Assembly (NCBI GenBank): GCA_900319595.1
Contig: ONOZ01000025.1
Span: forward strand, 1 to 8,701
Direction: 5' to 3'
DNA: 8,701 nucleotides
DNA from: an uncultured Bacteroidales bacterium
GTDB lineage: Bacteria > Bacteroidota > Bacteroidia > Bacteroidales > P3
In this document: one piece after another, positions 6,715 to 8,701 of the stretch
Layout: each line of letters starts with the position of its first letter
How positions within the stretch are numbered: position 1 is the stretch's first letter
Translations under genes and position numbers: made by a program
Notes under the pieces: model-generated
Databases searched by the model: none
Told to the model about the DNA's origin: nothing
Seen by the model: only the letters and a program-made list of their open reading frames with translations

Positions 6715-7371
6715 ATGACAAACGAAGAATTAGGAATGCAAATTCATCAAAAAACGTTGCTACTTAACGATATTATAGACAAAACGCAAAAAACTTTTTC
6801 TTTAATGCGAGAGCAAGCACGGCAGATTATGGATTATATGTCTTTACAATATCCTAACGAGTTCTTTTTTGAAGACAAAAATCAAAATGAATTTGAGATT
6901 CGCTTTGGTTCGGATATTTTAGTTTTCATAATGCATACCAATGTTTTTGAGTTTTCTAAACACCACGAGGTAATGCGGTTGCCTTATATTCAACAAGACA
7001 AAGACCGTTCGTTTTGTGGAATGATAAATATCTATAATTTTTTAACGGACTCTTTCGATTACAATCGCGATTATGATTTGGGATATCTTATTGGTAGAGT
7101 GTTTATAAATAAGGATAATCATTATTTCATAGAGGGTAAAAGAGAAGTCGGCTTATTATATTCTTCGTTTAATACGAGCGAAATTAACGAGCAAAGTGTG
7201 GCAGATATAATTCGTTCTGCTATGGAATATGCCAATAATTTTGATTTACTGACTCCTCCTTTTGATGAAGTAAAAGAGATTTCAGTAGGCGAAATTCGTA
7301 CAACAGCAGCAACAAAAAGTAAAATTACTGCAAAACGCTTAGGCTTTGAATTTCAACAAGATAGAGATTAA
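6715..7371 (+). CDS. Protein of unknown function, 218 residues, probably cytoplasmic
   Basis: I cannot assign this protein to a named family. It has no signal peptide or membrane segment. Residues 1-45 are predicted helical, perhaps a short coiled coil (repeated Leu/Ile/Met at heptad-like spacing). The core at about 50-160 is an alpha/beta region with many aromatics, including FGSDILVFIMHTNVFEF, CGMINIYNFLTDSFDYN, DLGYLIGRVFINKDNHYFIEG and a following LLYSSF. A helix near 160-175 leads to NFDLLTPPFDEVKEISVGE, and the basic C-terminus contains TAKRLGFEFQQDRD. It feels like a conserved Bacteroidales hypothetical protein, but I cannot confirm that. No catalytic motif is evident. It starts 44 bases after the ferredoxin terminator, so it probably has its own promoter in the very AT-rich stretch before it; I see no convincing TAnnTTTG there. 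Confidence 0.85.
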   Translation: MTNEELGMQIHQKTLLLNDIIDKTQKTFSLMREQARQIMDYMSLQYPNEFFFEDKNQNEFEIRFGSDILVFIMHTNVFEFSKHHEVMRLPYIQQDKDRSFCGMINIYNFLTDSFDYNRDYDLGYLIGRVFINKDNHYFIEGKREVGLLYSSFNTSEINEQSVADIIRSAMEYANNFDLLTPPFDEVKEISVGEIRTTAATKSKITAKRLGFEFQQDRD

Positions 7372-7405
7372 AAAAACATTTTTTCTACAGAATATTGTGA
7401 AAAAA

Positions 7406-7437
7406 TTTGGCAGGTATGATGAATTGTTATAATTTTG
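7406..7437 (+). promoter_or_regulatory. Predicted promoter for tRNA-Glu and possibly rpsT
   Basis: TTTG at 7406-7409 and TAATTTTG at 7430-7437 are 20 bases apart, an almost ideal match to the Bacteroidota TTTG / TAnnTTTG promoter. The tRNA begins 22 bases after the -7 element. Confidence 0.8.
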
Positions 7438-7458
7438 CAACCTGAAAAACAGAATGAT

Positions 7459-7533
7459 GCCCCGTTCGTCTAGTTGGCCTAGGACGCCAGATTTTCATTC
7501 TGGAAATCAGGGGTTCAAATCCCCTACGGGGTA
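7459..7533 (+). tRNA. tRNA-Glu, anticodon UUC
   Basis: A full cloverleaf is visible. The acceptor arm is GCCCCGT (7459-7465) with ACGGGGT (7526-7532), with a G-U first pair. The D arm contains AGTTGG, and the anticodon stem CCAGA/TCTGG encloses the loop TTTTCAT, giving anticodon TTC. The T arm has stem AGGGG/CCCCT and loop TTCAAAT. The discriminator base is A (7533). The following bases are CTA, so CCA is not encoded and must be added by the CCA-adding enzyme. It decodes GAA and GAG. Confidence 0.97.
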
Positions 7534-7538
7534 CTAAG

Positions 7539-7558
7539 GGGAGGCAGAAATGTCTCCC
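7539..7558 (+). other. GAAA-capped hairpin between tRNA-Glu and rpsT
   Basis: An 8-bp stem (GGGAGGCA at 7539-7546 with TGTCTCCC at 7551-7558, one G-U pair) is closed by a GAAA tetraloop of the stable GNRA class. It begins six bases after the tRNA and lies 51 bases before the rpsT start. No T-run follows, so it is not a standard intrinsic terminator. It could mark the processing boundary of a tRNA-rpsT transcript, protect the rpsT mRNA 5' end, or serve in bS20 autoregulation. Structure is seen; role is inferred. Confidence 0.6.
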
Positions 7559-7609
7559 ACAAAACTTAAAAGAAAATTTAGTAAGAAATAAAGAAAAACA
7601 TAATAGAAA

Positions 7610-7861
7610 ATGGCAAATCATAAAAGTGCATTAAAAAGAGTACGTCAGAGCGAAAGAAGAAAACTTTATAATCGTTACCATTCAAAAACGATGAGACACG
7701 CTTTAAGAGATTTTAGAGCAATCACCGATAAAAAAGAGGCAGAATCAGAACTTCCTAAAATGATTTCAGTGATTGATAAATTGGCTCAACGTGCTATAAT
7801 TCACAAGAACAAAGCGGCTAACTTGAAATCAAAATGTATGAAGCAAGTTGCAGCATTATAA
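7610..7861 (+). CDS. rpsT: Small-subunit ribosomal protein bS20
   Basis: Primary 16S rRNA-binding protein of the 30S subunit. The 83-residue product has the expected size and composition: N-terminal MANHKSALKRVRQSERRKLYN, which binds rRNA, a long basic three-helix bundle, and the conserved region near IHKNKAANLKSKCMKQVAAL at the C-terminus. The start is the ATG at 7610, after an A-rich leader. It follows tRNA-Glu and the GAAA hairpin with no terminator between, so it may be transcribed from the tRNA promoter. It ends at a clear terminator. Confidence 0.98.
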   Translation: MANHKSALKRVRQSERRKLYNRYHSKTMRHALRDFRAITDKKEAESELPKMISVIDKLAQRAIIHKNKAANLKSKCMKQVAAL

Positions 7862-7895
7862 GAAAGGTAATTTTAAATTTTGTCTGATATAAAGG

Positions 7896-7925
7896 ACTCT
7901 ACCAGTTTTCTGGCGGAGTTTTTTT
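7896..7925 (+). terminator. Intrinsic terminator after rpsT
   Basis: A 10-bp stem (ACTCTACCAG at 7896-7905 with CTGGCGGAGT at 7910-7919; one A-C mismatch and one G-U pair) has a TTTT loop and is followed by a run of T to 7925. It lies 34 bases after the rpsT stop codon and separates it from the tatD-family gene. Confidence 0.85.
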
Positions 7926-7961
7926 ATTAGATATAATGAAATTATAAATTTTAGTATACAA

Positions 7962-8701
7962 ATGAATTTAGTTGATACTCACTCTCATATATATTCAGAA
8001 GAATTTAGCGAAGATATTTTGCAAGTTATTCAACGGGCATTAGATAACAATATAACCAAAGTGTGTTTGCAAACAACAGAATATGAGTCTATTGCTCCAA
8101 TGTTGCAAGTATATGAAATGAATACTAAAATATTCTATCCTTTTGTTGGACTTTATCCGGGAAGTGTTACTGATGATGTTGAAAATCAATTAAATAAAAT
8201 ATATCCTTATTTGAAAGACGAGCGTATTAAAGGAATTGGAGAAATTGGTTTGGATTTTTATTGGAATAGGGATTTTGTAGAAGGGCAGATTTTTGCTTTT
8301 GAGCAGCAAATGAAGTGGAGTAAGGAAAATAACGACATACCTACGAGTATTCATTGCCGAAAGGCGTTTGAAGAAATCTTTAAATGTTTCAAAAAACTCA
8401 ATTATCAAAGATATAATGGCGTATTTCATTGTTTTTCAGGCGATATCCATCAGGCGAAGAAGTTAATAGAGATGGGTTTTATGTTAGGAATTGGCGGTGT
8501 GGTTACATTTAAAAATGCTCATCTAACAGAAATAGTAAAAGCAATAGATTTACAGCACATTGTATTGGAAACAGATGCTCCCTATTTGGCTCCTGTGCCG
8601 TTTAGAGGCAAGAGAAACGAACCTGCTTATATAAGACAAATTGCTCAAAAGGTTGCTCAAATCAAAGAAATCTCTATAGAAGAGGTTGCAGAGCAAACTA
8701 C
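7962..8701 (+). CDS. TatD-family metal-dependent hydrolase (DNase), 3' end cut by window edge
   Basis: The open frame runs unbroken from the ATG at 7962 to the window edge: 246 codons of an expected 250-265, so only the last residues are missing. It belongs to the amidohydrolase-like TIM-barrel TatD family, cytoplasmic metal-dependent 3'-5' nucleases acting on DNA or RNA ends. Metal ligands are all present: H7 and H9 (DTHSH), E94 (GEIGLDFYW), H131 (SIHCR), H156 (FHCFSG) and D205 (LETDAPYLAP). The following VPFRGKRNEPAYI is also a family signature. It is downstream of the rpsT terminator, so it probably has its own promoter; the 36-base gap holds only AT-rich sequence and a poor match to TAnnTTTG. 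TatD-like paralogues (YcfH, YjjV) are hard to separate by sequence alone, so no symbol is given. Confidence 0.95.
   Translation, partial: MNLVDTHSHIYSEEFSEDILQVIQRALDNNITKVCLQTTEYESIAPMLQVYEMNTKIFYPFVGLYPGSVTDDVENQLNKIYPYLKDERIKGIGEIGLDFYWNRDFVEGQIFAFEQQMKWSKENNDIPTSIHCRKAFEEIFKCFKKLNYQRYNGVFHCFSGDIHQAKKLIEMGFMLGIGGVVTFKNAHLTEIVKAIDLQHIVLETDAPYLAPVPFRGKRNEPAYIRQIAQKVAQIKEISIEEVAEQT

Noticed and set aside
7427..7621. Minus-strand open frame across the tRNA
   Set aside because: It is the antisense of tRNA-Glu; its RRGFEPLISR-like stretch is a common artefact of translated tRNA genes.
8190..8429. Minus-strand open frame at the right end
   Set aside because: It is opposite the tatD-family gene, whose frame is unbroken and carries all metal-binding residues.

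Overview
The window looks like an ordinary chromosomal segment from a low-GC member of the Bacteroidales (Bacteroidota). Four things point there: a secreted leucine-rich-repeat protein with a type IX secretion (T9SS) C-terminal sorting domain; a DUF5686-like outer-membrane barrel; A-rich leaders without clear Shine-Dalgarno sequences; and several promoters of the Bacteroidota type (TTTG at -33, TAnnTTTG at -7). I see no phage, insertion sequence, CRISPR array or integration signature.

Layout from left to right. (1) 104-1945 (+) encodes a BspA-like surface protein with fourteen 23-residue LRR_5 repeats, a low-complexity beta module and a T9SS tail. (2) Two hairpins follow. The second, with a 14-bp perfect stem, sits between this gene and the convergent minus-strand genes and probably ends transcription from both sides. 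(3) lipB (octanoyltransferase) and pyrF (OMP decarboxylase) lie on the minus strand 16 bp apart and look like one transcription unit. (4) From the same 115-bp intergenic region, a MOP-superfamily flippase gene reads the other way. It overlaps by 19 bp the gene for a DUF5686-like outer-membrane beta-barrel that lacks the family's usual N-terminal domain. (5) A 56-residue 2[4Fe-4S] ferredoxin gene (6438-6608) has its own promoter and intrinsic terminator. (6) A 218-residue cytoplasmic protein of unknown function follows. (7) A well-formed promoter drives tRNA-Glu(UUC), followed by a strong GAAA-capped hairpin without a U-tract, then rpsT (ribosomal protein bS20) and a terminator. (8) A tatD-family metal-dependent hydrolase gene begins at 7962 and runs off the right edge.

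Most genes are housekeeping (lipoylation, pyrimidine synthesis, translation, electron transfer). The envelope-related part is the surface LRR protein and the flippase/barrel pair. The least explained items are that translationally overlapping pair, the 218-residue unknown protein, the recently duplicated units in the LRR gene, and the structured RNA between tRNA-Glu and rpsT. None is clear evidence of a new system; the flippase/barrel pair is the best candidate for follow-up.
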